The notes under the pieces: model-generated
What the model saw: the letters and a program-made list of their open reading frames with translations, nothing else
What the model was told of the DNA's origin: nothing
Databases searched by the model: none
Program-made: the position numbers and the translations under genes
Assembly: GCA_030427485.1 (NCBI GenBank)
Contig: JAUICG010000005.1
Coordinates: forward strand, 140,629 to 204,628
Direction of reading: 5' to 3'
Length of the DNA: 64,000 nt
Source: Gammaproteobacteria bacterium
GTDB lineage: Bacteria; Pseudomonadota; Gammaproteobacteria; Pseudomonadales; Halieaceae
Shown: positions 16,871 to 23,634 of the stretch, in pieces
How positions within the stretch are numbered: position 1 is the first letter of the stretch
Layout: each line of letters begins with the position of its first letter

Positions 16871-17899
16871 CTAGCAGCTCGCGCCCTCGGCCAGGTTACA
16901 GCTGCCGTTCTCGCCTTCGGACAGGGTGATGTCGTATTTCTGTCCGATCGGCAGGGGAATAGCGAGTCCGTCGTAATTCACGGCATTGTCTGCCGCCGTG
17001 TTGCAGGAGAACGCAATCGTGTAGCTGCCCGCGGGGATAAAGCCAAACGAGTAACTCCAGTTGCCGGTAAGAGAATCCTCCGCCATCGAGGCCACCGCGA
17101 AAGGCGCAACCGCATTTTCGGGTATAGACGTCGTGCTCTGCGGGGTGAATACATCCGCCAGGTTCTCGCGCAGCAAGTTCAGCCCGCTGTAGAGATAGAC
17201 CCTGTTGCCTTTTTCGGGATCGGGTTTCTGGCTGCAGGGCGAGACAGTGTCAAACAAACTGTTCTGCACTGTACCCGACAACCGGGCAGCGCTCGTGTTG
17301 TTCTCGATGCGAACCCCGGTTCTGGTCAGCAAATAGGTGTCGTTGCCGTCCTGGTACTGCAGGGCCTGGGCCAGGCCGAACTCCACGGTAAAGGTCTGTG
17401 CGCCGGACGCCAGCTCGATGCCGGGTAGCGAGAGCACGCCGCCGGTAACCGAGATCGGCCTCAGGGTGTCGTCTTCCAGCTGCACATAGGACCGGTTGAC
17501 GCTGCCGGTGAGAATGGCGATCGATACCTCGCTGTAGGACCCCGCAGCGAGCTCAAGCCCCTCGATCACCGGCAGCTGCTTGACGCCCTGGTAGTCCAGC
17601 AGGTTCACCTGGAACGAGGACGCATCCACCAGGTCCAGCTCGGGAATAGTGAAGGTGCTGATGACCACATCCTCGACGCCGCTGCGCCGCAGCGTAATCG
17701 AGTTTACCTCGATCATCACCTGCTTCAGGTCCTCGGGCAGGGAATCCGACAAGCCGAGCGTTAGCCGCGCGAGGTTGCCGCCGCCTCCGTTGTTGTCGTC
17801 GCTACTGTTGCAGTCGAAGCCACAACTGCACCCGCCCAGCGGCAGCGCAAACGCCAGTAGTGTCAGGGCGGGCAGCAGGAGTTTCGTGGCAATATTCAT
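16871..17899 (-). CDS. DUF4382-type lipoprotein
   Basis: The 342-aa protein has a lipoprotein signal (hydrophobic 6-20, lipobox LGGC, Cys24) followed by a Gly/Asn/Asp linker. A DUF4382-like beta-sandwich follows: LTLGLSDSLPEDLKQVMIEVNSITLRR, then FQVNLLDYQG and LPVIEGLELAAGSYSEVSIAI. A second beta domain (about 210-342) carries paired cysteines (SPCSQ, FSCNTAA, SCNLAEGASC). It is probably outer-membrane-anchored; its ligand is unknown. The ATG at 17899 is chosen because it begins the signal peptide; the frame is open 15 codons further upstream. It is followed by a hairpin. Confidence 0.88.
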   Translation of the reverse strand: MNIATKLLLPALTLLAFALPLGGCSCGFDCNSSDDNNGGGGNLARLTLGLSDSLPEDLKQVMIEVNSITLRRSGVEDVVISTFTIPELDLVDASSFQVNLLDYQGVKQLPVIEGLELAAGSYSEVSIAILTGSVNRSYVQLEDDTLRPISVTGGVLSLPGIELASGAQTFTVEFGLAQALQYQDGNDTYLLTRTGVRIENNTSAARLSGTVQNSLFDTVSPCSQKPDPEKGNRVYLYSGLNLLRENLADVFTPQSTTSIPENAVAPFAVASMAEDSLTGNWSYSFGFIPAGSYTIAFSCNTAADNAVNYDGLAIPLPIGQKYDITLSEGENGSCNLAEGASC

Positions 17900-17999
17900 G
17901 GGCGGCAATGACCTGTTGATAGTGCGTGAAAGGTTTGCGGACAACGATGGGCATTATGGGCGAAACCGCCTCCGAGTTACAGCGCCGGGGCGCATGGGC

Positions 18000-18269
18000 A
18001 GTGGCCTGGTTTGAAAATTGTTAGTGCGGGCCTGAGAGGCAGGGGTACGCTCTGGACGGTATGACGTCAGGAGGGTCTGCCCCTGTTTGTGGGCGCGTCG
18101 CCCGCTGAAGCTAGGCGGAAGTAGAGAGCCTGAGCGGTAGAGGTGCGGTCTGGACCGTGTGGCGACAGGACGTCGCCACCCGAGCCTGCACACGGATGTG
18201 CGCTTTTTGGCGCGTCCAGACCGCACCTCTACCGCTCAGGCTCGTACGGCCAATTTCAAACTGAGCAAC
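18000..18269 (+). repeat. Structured inverted repeat element, copy R3 with nested half copy
   Basis: The complete unit has perfect 30-bp arms (18126-18155 with 18214-18243) around the 58-nt core 18156-18213. Outer ends GTTTGAAAATTG (18009-18020) and CAATTTCAAAC (18251-18261) pair. Between the left outer end and the left arm lies about 100 bp that begins like another left arm and core start (18028-18076: GGGCCTGAGAGGCAGGGG, then CTCTGGACGGTATGACGTCAGG). The copy therefore appears composite. It fills most of the 381-bp gap between the DUF4382 lipoprotein and SDR genes. Confidence 0.9.
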
Positions 18270-18280
18270 AGCCTCCGGGT

Positions 18281-19108
18281 TCATCGGCCCATTCGCTCTT
18301 TGTAGGCCTGTGCAAAGGCAATGCTGTCGGCGTTGTCGATCAGGCTGCCATTTGCCAGCTCGGTGGTCCGCGCACTGATTTCCAGCATCGCGCCGCCCAG
18401 GTCCTTCGCCGGAATGACCAGCGCGCCCGGCCGCGCCAGCGCTTCGAGCAGGTAGTGCAGCACATTGGCCTGTTCGCTGGTGGGCCGGACAAACGCGGAG
18501 CGGTAGCCAAATGTGCGCAGCCCGCTGCCCTCGGCCAGCACCGCCGCCTCGTGTTCCGCGCGGCCCTTCTCCCTGGCCCAGTGCTGCGCGCCGTTCAAGT
18601 CCGTTCCCATGCCGGTGACGGAGTGGAATGACATCGGCCCCTCGGTGCGCGCCGCGAGCCAGGCGTTGATGAACGCAATCGGAAAATCCACGTGTATCCA
18701 GGTGTAGGTCTCGTCATCCATGCCCACGGAGGTGGTGCCCAGGCCCCAGAGCACGGTGTTGACCTCGGCCAGGATGTCCGCCAGGCCGGAATAATCGGTA
18801 AAGTCCTCGTGCAGCAGCATTTCCACTTTTCCCGCGGCCACCCCGGCCTCGATGCGCGGTGAACTGCGCCGTGTCACCGCGTAGACTTTCTCTACATCGG
18901 GGTCTTCCACGGCGGCCTCGAGCAGGCCGTCGCCGACCGATCCGGTCGCGCCGAACACCATCACCACCTTATTGGCATCCTCGTCTATCACCGGGTTGGC
19001 GGCGGGGGTGATGCTGCCCAGAGTCAATGCGCCCCAGATATCGAGGGCGACGATCAACAGCAGCAGGCCGGCAAGCAGGGCGATGGCGATTTTCTTTGCT
19101 GCGCGCAT
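18281..19108 (-). CDS. NAD(P)-binding SDR/NmrA-like protein with membrane anchor
   Basis: The 275-aa protein has an N-terminal hydrophobic helix (about 8-27) and then a Rossmann fold with GATGSVG dinucleotide motif at about 54-60. It resembles NAD(P)H-binding, epimerase-like oxidoreductases of the HTATIP2/NmrA kind, without a clear YxxxK dyad. The membrane anchor is unusual for this fold and suggests attachment to the inner membrane. The ATG at 19108 starts the basic residues of the anchor. It is divergent from the GST gene across 162 bp. The 3' end lies 16 bp from the end of repeat R3. Confidence 0.85.
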   Translation of the reverse strand: MRAAKKIAIALLAGLLLLIVALDIWGALTLGSITPAANPVIDEDANKVVMVFGATGSVGDGLLEAAVEDPDVEKVYAVTRRSSPRIEAGVAAGKVEMLLHEDFTDYSGLADILAEVNTVLWGLGTTSVGMDDETYTWIHVDFPIAFINAWLAARTEGPMSFHSVTGMGTDLNGAQHWAREKGRAEHEAAVLAEGSGLRTFGYRSAFVRPTSEQANVLHYLLEALARPGALVIPAKDLGGAMLEISARTTELANGSLIDNADSIAFAQAYKERMGR

Positions 19109-19270
19109 GGCGTGGATTCTCCGTCGGGGTCTGTGCGAGTCCACTATACAGTCTGGCAGCCCGTGTGGCGCTGATTATCTGCGTCGCGGCAGCGGCACTT
19201 GCCACGCTTTGTCATGCGCGCGTAAAGTGGTAAAGGTAGCGAAATCCACCGCATAGCGAGCGTACCCGAC

Positions 19271-20011
19271 ATGATAGACCTGCACTACTGGCCCACGCCC
19301 AACGGGAAAAAGCTCACCATCCAGCTCGAGGAGTGTGGCATTGACTACACCGTGATCCTCTGTGAAATCGGCCGTGGTGCGCAGTTCGAGGACGAATTCC
19401 TGCACATCAGCCCGAACAACCGCATGCCGGCGATTGTCGATCGCGCCCCGGCGGACGGGGGTGAGCCGCTGTCGGTATTCGAGTCGGGGGCCTGCATGAT
19501 GTACCTGGCGGAAAAAACCGGGCAGTTTGGCGGGAGTACCCCGCGCGAGAAATGGGAAGTGTACCAGTGGGTGATGTGGCAGATGGCGAACCAGGGCCCC
19601 AAGTTCGGGGAGCGCGGCCACTTCGCGCGGCTCAGGGACAGCCAGGGAGACCAGTCCTATGCGCTGCGCCGTTTCGACGATGAAGTGCACCGCCTGTACG
19701 GGGTGATGAACAACCGGCTGTACGACCGGCGCTACCTGGCCGGAGACAACTACACCATTGCCGACATGGCGTGTTATCCCTGGAGCGTCGCCTGGGAGGC
19801 ACAGGGGATAGATATCGATGAGTTCAGGTATTTCAAACGCTGGCTGAACGCGCTGGCAGAGCGGCCCGCGTTACAGCGGGGTATGGCCGTCGGCAGCGAG
19901 CTGACCCAGGATTACTCCAAACTCCCGGAGCAGGAAATAAACCGGATCGTCTCGCTGTTGTACAACCAGCGCGCCCGGCCCGCGCCGGATCACGGCGGCC
20001 TGCTGGATTGA
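19271..20011 (+). CDS. Glutathione S-transferase family protein (YfcG/YghU type)
   Basis: The 246-aa protein has an N-terminal thioredoxin-like domain beginning IDLHYWPTPNGKKLTIQLEE, where the TPNG segment is typical of the Nu-class disulfide-bond oxidoreductases YfcG/YghU. Next come ISPNNRMPAIVD (cis-Pro), FESGACMMYLAEK (glutathione gamma-Glu contact) and a helical C-domain with YLAGDNYTIADMACYPW. It is cytosolic and glutathione-dependent, probably a disulfide reductase or stress enzyme. Monocistronic; the next gene is convergent. Confidence 0.93.
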   Translation: MIDLHYWPTPNGKKLTIQLEECGIDYTVILCEIGRGAQFEDEFLHISPNNRMPAIVDRAPADGGEPLSVFESGACMMYLAEKTGQFGGSTPREKWEVYQWVMWQMANQGPKFGERGHFARLRDSQGDQSYALRRFDDEVHRLYGVMNNRLYDRRYLAGDNYTIADMACYPWSVAWEAQGIDIDEFRYFKRWLNALAERPALQRGMAVGSELTQDYSKLPEQEINRIVSLLYNQRARPAPDHGGLLD

Positions 20012-20054
20012 TCGCATGGCTGTGCCGCGCGCACAGCCGGTGAGCGAGCGCCGC

Positions 20055-20741
20055 TCAGTCCTGTTGCGGCGCCGCGGGTTGCTGGGTACGGATGACCTGC
20101 ATGCCGCCCCTGGGTTCCACAAAGAGGCCCTCCGCGCTGGCTGTCATCACGCCCTCGGCGTACATTTCACCGCGCATAAACGTCTTCCGGCCCTCCACCT
20201 TTACCAGCCTTGCCTCGAGTTTCAACTCGGTATTGAGCGGCGTACGCCGGTGGTAGTTGACGTGCAGGTAGCCTGTCATCCCGGGTTGTCCGCCCAGCAC
20301 CTGCGCCATGCCCAGGAACTGGTCGAAGATGGCCGCGACAAAGCCCCCGTGCACGCTGCCGGGCGGCCCCTCGTAGGCCCAGCCGCACTGGCAGGTGCCG
20401 AGTGCGAGGTCGCCCTCGATCCAGTTGTTCACCGGCGGCGCAATCGGGTTGCTCCAGCCGGCCATCGGGTTGAGCTCATGGCTGACCTGGCCGAAGTTGC
20501 CGTGCTCGCCGCTGGCGGACCAGTCGAAGCGGCCGTAGATGCGCGGTGACCCGCGAAACTCCTCGGCGGTGACCTCGAGCTGCCCGGCGATGGCGTGCAT
20601 GGTGTCGATGTTGGGCGAACTGGTCACCAGCGCTTCGGTCAGCTGCTTGATGGCATCGGCCACCCGGCGCTTGGCCACCCATTCGTCGTTAAACGGGGGT
20701 GTGATGTCTTCCGTGGCAAAGGGGTTGATATCGTCGTTCAT
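20055..20741 (-). CDS. PaaI-like hotdog thioesterase
   Basis: The 228-aa protein has a C-terminal hotdog domain with GPPGSVHGGFVAAIFDQFLGMAQ, matching the HGG-x8-D thioesterase signature, and YHRRTPLNTELKLEARL following. The N-terminal 90 residues are an extra helical segment. It probably hydrolyses acyl-CoA esters of unknown identity. It is located 56 bp from the start of a lipoprotein esterase gene on the same strand, so the two could share a transcript (esterase first direction excluded: the esterase lies upstream and reads the same way). Confidence 0.9.
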   Translation of the reverse strand: MNDDINPFATEDITPPFNDEWVAKRRVADAIKQLTEALVTSSPNIDTMHAIAGQLEVTAEEFRGSPRIYGRFDWSASGEHGNFGQVSHELNPMAGWSNPIAPPVNNWIEGDLALGTCQCGWAYEGPPGSVHGGFVAAIFDQFLGMAQVLGGQPGMTGYLHVNYHRRTPLNTELKLEARLVKVEGRKTFMRGEMYAEGVMTASAEGLFVEPRGGMQVIRTQQPAAPQQD

Positions 20742-20797
20742 CGTCTGGATCCTGGATAACCGGGGTGTAAAAACCAGCCCCAGTGTAACCCGAATCC

Positions 20798-21874
20798 TCA
20801 GTTGATATGGCGCAGCATGAAGGAGACCAGGCCCTCGCCCGAGGGGTCGGTGAGTTCGTAGCCCGGTTCTTCGCTGTAGGCGACGCTCTCGAGACCCACC
20901 TCGTCGGCACGTGCTTTAACCGCGAGCGCATGCAGCCCGTGGTGCAGGAACATGTTGAGCAGGTCATTGAAACCGGTCTCGAAGTTGTGCACGTAGATTG
21001 GCGCGTCTCCCGCATCCATCAACGCCAGCATATCGACGTTGGCGCGGTAGGCCTCGTTCTCGGGGGTGAAGATTCCCGCCACGCTGTCCACACCGAGGAA
21101 GGTCAGCAGGTAGTTGGTGGCGCCGACAGCCTGGGCCACTGTGGGGATGTCCGTGCCACCGAGCACGCTCTCCAGGCCGCTGGTGATCGGCAGCAGCACG
21201 TCCTCCCACACCAGCAGGTCATAGGTGGACTGGGTGGCCAGCGCACCCACCGCTTTCACCCGTGTCGATTCGCGCAGCACGGGGTCTTCGCTGTCCGGAT
21301 CCGCCATGTCGTCGTGCGTCCCCAGCCACAGGCTGGCCCCGGCCCCCGCGGAGCCGCCGTACACGGCGACGTTTTCCGGGTCGAGGTTGAGGCTGGCGAA
21401 GTGGTAGCGCATAAATTGCAGCGCGCGCGCCGCATCCTGTAGCGAGGGGAGAACCCCACCCTGCTCGACGATCGAGGACACGCCCTCCGCCTGCGACGGT
21501 ACTTTCAACAGGCGGTAGTTGATGGTGGCGAACGCGACGCAGGATTGCAGCAACTCGCGGATGGCGGCGCCATTTTCATGAGCGCCCCCCTTGTCGCCGC
21601 CGGTGAAGCCGCCGCCGTGGATATAGATGACCAGGGGGGTGGGCGCGTCGCACCTGGGGAGGTAGATATCAAACAGGTTGCGCTCGGCGTCCCCGTAGCG
21701 CACATCCTCGGCGAAATCCGCCTCGATGCCGGGCAATTCGATGGGTGCCGGGCTCAGGCTGAGTTCGAGGGCGGGCCGGGTTTCGACCACCACGTTATTG
21801 TCATTGTTGCCGTCGCTGCAGGCGACCAGCAGAGAAAGTGCCAGCAGTACGCTGAGTCTGTGCGGGTAGTTCAT
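20798..21874 (-). CDS. Lipoprotein carboxylesterase (alpha/beta hydrolase)
   Basis: The 358-aa protein has a lipoprotein signal with Cys19 (LLVAC). The alpha/beta-hydrolase domain has the oxyanion motif HGGG (86-89) and nucleophile GGSAGAG (Ser175), typical of BD-FAE/hormone-sensitive-lipase-like esterases. The C-terminal HHGLHALAVKAR supplies a likely catalytic His. It is exported and lipid-anchored, so it acts on extracellular or periplasmic esters. The ATG at 21874 begins the signal peptide; the open frame 19 codons upstream is not supported. Confidence 0.92.
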   Translation of the reverse strand: MNYPHRLSVLLALSLLVACSDGNNDNNVVVETRPALELSLSPAPIELPGIEADFAEDVRYGDAERNLFDIYLPRCDAPTPLVIYIHGGGFTGGDKGGAHENGAAIRELLQSCVAFATINYRLLKVPSQAEGVSSIVEQGGVLPSLQDAARALQFMRYHFASLNLDPENVAVYGGSAGAGASLWLGTHDDMADPDSEDPVLRESTRVKAVGALATQSTYDLLVWEDVLLPITSGLESVLGGTDIPTVAQAVGATNYLLTFLGVDSVAGIFTPENEAYRANVDMLALMDAGDAPIYVHNFETGFNDLLNMFLHHGLHALAVKARADEVGLESVAYSEEPGYELTDPSGEGLVSFMLRHIN

Positions 21875-22028
21875 CGTGTCGGCCTGGGTATCATGTTTGC
21901 GGGCGCGCGAATATACAGCATCTCGCGTCATCTGGCGACATCGCCAGTGGTGGTTTACAGTGTTGGAGGCCAGGAAGCGGCATTAAGTTCCAGAATTTGT
22001 ACTCTGACCCCGATGGAGGAATGCGACT

Positions 22029-22436
22029 ATGAAGATAACCGGTGGATGCTACTGCGGGAACATTCGTTATGAGGCCGACGGCGAGCCGCTGATGCGCGGG
22101 TTGTGTCACTGCCGTGAGTGCCAGTACATTTCGGGCGGCGGCGCCAATGTCGCCCTGGCGATGCCGCTCAGCGGCTTTCGCTATACCCAGGGACAGCCCA
22201 AAGCGTATTCTCGCAGCGATCTCGAATCACCCGTGCGGCGCGAGTTTTGCCCCGACTGCGGCACCTCGCTGGCCAGCCTGCCCCCGGCTCTGCCCGATAT
22301 GCTGATTCTCAAGGTCGGCACCATGGACGATCCCACGCTGTACGGTACACCGGATATGGCTTTTTACTGCATAGAGAAGCAGGCGTTCCACTATCTGCCG
22401 GACGATCTGCCCAAATTCGACCGATTTCCCGGTTAG
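22029..22436 (+). CDS. GFA family zinc protein (glutathione-dependent formaldehyde-activating-like)
   Basis: The 135-aa protein has the complete GFA zinc pattern: GGCYCGNIRYEA (Cys7, Cys9), CHCRECQ at 26-32 and FCPDCGTSLA near 74-83. Length is typical. Members bind zinc and some bind glutathione; most are functionally unassigned. GGAGG precedes the ATG at good spacing. It is followed after 15 bp by the remains of an enoyl-CoA hydratase gene. Confidence 0.93.
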   Translation: MKITGGCYCGNIRYEADGEPLMRGLCHCRECQYISGGGANVALAMPLSGFRYTQGQPKAYSRSDLESPVRREFCPDCGTSLASLPPALPDMLILKVGTMDDPTLYGTPDMAFYCIEKQAFHYLPDDLPKFDRFPG

Positions 22437-22451
22437 GCCCGACCCGGCCCC

Positions 22452-22790
22452 GTGAGCCATCGCATCGATGTAAGCTGGAGCGGCGGCAGTGTCGCCGTCC
22501 TGACGTTCAGCGATCCGGCGCGTCGCAACCAGCTCTGCTGGGCGGCGGTCGATGCGCTGGCACAGCGTCTCAGGCAGTGTCGGGAGTCCGGCGCGAGGGT
22601 CGTGATTCTTGCCTCGGGGCCGGACGGTCACTGGTTCGAGCACGCCTGGCGGGGCGCGCCACCGCGGCGGAGATGGTGCTTACCGGCAAGCCTGTGGGCG
22701 CGCAGCGCCTTTACGACGTCGGTGCTGCCGGCGGGCCGGACCCCGGAGAACGGGGTATAAGCCCGGCCGGTGTCATAAAACTGTCATCGG
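22452..22790 (+). pseudogene. Enoyl-CoA hydratase/isomerase remnant, internally deleted
   Basis: From the GTG at 22452 about 65 codons match the N-terminus of a crotonase (VAVLTFSDPARRNQL, then ARVVILASGPDGHWF). Then the frame changes: near 22655 the +1 frame reads AAEMVLTGKPVGAQRLYDVG, which is the crotonase segment normally more than 100 residues further on. The middle of the fold, including the oxyanion-hole region, is gone, and the C-terminal part decays after about 30 codons. This is a deletion plus frameshift relic. The end coordinate is approximate. Confidence 0.7.
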
Positions 22791-22799
22791 GGTGGGAAT

Positions 22800-22947
22800 A
22801 TGGGCACCAGTTCTCATCCCGGGGTTTGCGATACTATACTTCGATATGCCTTTTTTATACCATGCGCAGGTTGCGTCATTACTACAAGAAGATGATGGTT
22901 TGATGACCATTTGATTACATCAATAATTTTTTAAGCAGGAGAAGTTG
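22800..22947 (+). promoter_or_regulatory. AT-rich leader of the DUF4956-CotH-VTC cluster
   Basis: This interval is clearly AT-richer than its surroundings. It holds a -10-like TATACT at 22835-22840 (no good -35 seen), a small ATGGT/ACCAT inverted repeat near 22890-22910 and the AGGAG ribosome-binding site at 22937-22941. It is the likely promoter region of the five-gene cluster. Confidence 0.35.
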
Positions 22948-23625
22948 GTGGACTTTGCGAATCCCTACGCCGTTATAGATATACCGTTACTGGAATTGCT
23001 CAGGAATATGGGCATCGGCCTCGTGCTGGCAGTGATATGGGCATTTATCATCTCGCGATCCACCAGGCTGGTGGTGGACCACAACCAGTACCTGCCGATG
23101 TTCCTGCTGCTGATACCCGCCATGATCATCATCATCACGATCATCAAATCGTCCATCGCATTGTCGCTCGGCCTGGTAGGCGCACTGTCCATCGTGCGCT
23201 TTCGCACGCCGATCAAGGAACCCGAAGAACTGTTGTATATCTTTGTCGCGATCGCGATTGGTCTCGGACTGGGCGCCAACCAGGTCATGGTGACCGTCGT
23301 CGGTTTTATCGTGATCGTGGCGGTCCTCGTTCCCTTCGCACTGACCAAGAAGCAGATACTGACCAGCAACAGCAACCTGGTGGATGTGATACTGCATTTG
23401 CCGGAGGACAAGTCGCTCGACCTGGCGGATGTTGAACAGCTGTTGAAGCAGCAGTCCTTTACCTACAAGTTGAAGCGTTTGTACCGAAGTGGCGACCGCA
23501 TAGAACTGCTGATCGACACGCTGCGTATCGAGCTTGCCAGCGTTGACGAACTGCGCCGCGCGTTTGCCGGGCTCGGGGTGGAGTTCGAGATTTCGCTGAC
23601 CTCCAATGCACGCGTTATCACCTGA
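22948..23625 (+). CDS. DUF4956 membrane protein
   Basis: The 225-aa protein has three to four membrane helices in the first 135 residues (VLAVIWAFII; MFLLLIPAMIIIITII; SIALSLGLVGALSIVRF; MVTVVGFIVIVAVLVPF). Its central motif ALSIVRFRTPIKEPEELLYIFVAIAIGLGLGA is the hallmark of DUF4956. A cytosolic alpha/beta domain (140-225) follows. GTG at 22948 has AGGAG at 6-nt spacing; a TTG one codon earlier is the alternative. In many bacteria DUF4956 neighbours VTC-domain and CotH genes, exactly as here. It is the probable membrane component of that system; function unknown. Confidence 0.92.
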   Translation: MDFANPYAVIDIPLLELLRNMGIGLVLAVIWAFIISRSTRLVVDHNQYLPMFLLLIPAMIIIITIIKSSIALSLGLVGALSIVRFRTPIKEPEELLYIFVAIAIGLGLGANQVMVTVVGFIVIVAVLVPFALTKKQILTSNSNLVDVILHLPEDKSLDLADVEQLLKQQSFTYKLKRLYRSGDRIELLIDTLRIELASVDELRRAFAGLGVEFEISLTSNARVIT

Positions 23626-23634
23626 GAAACCGGT

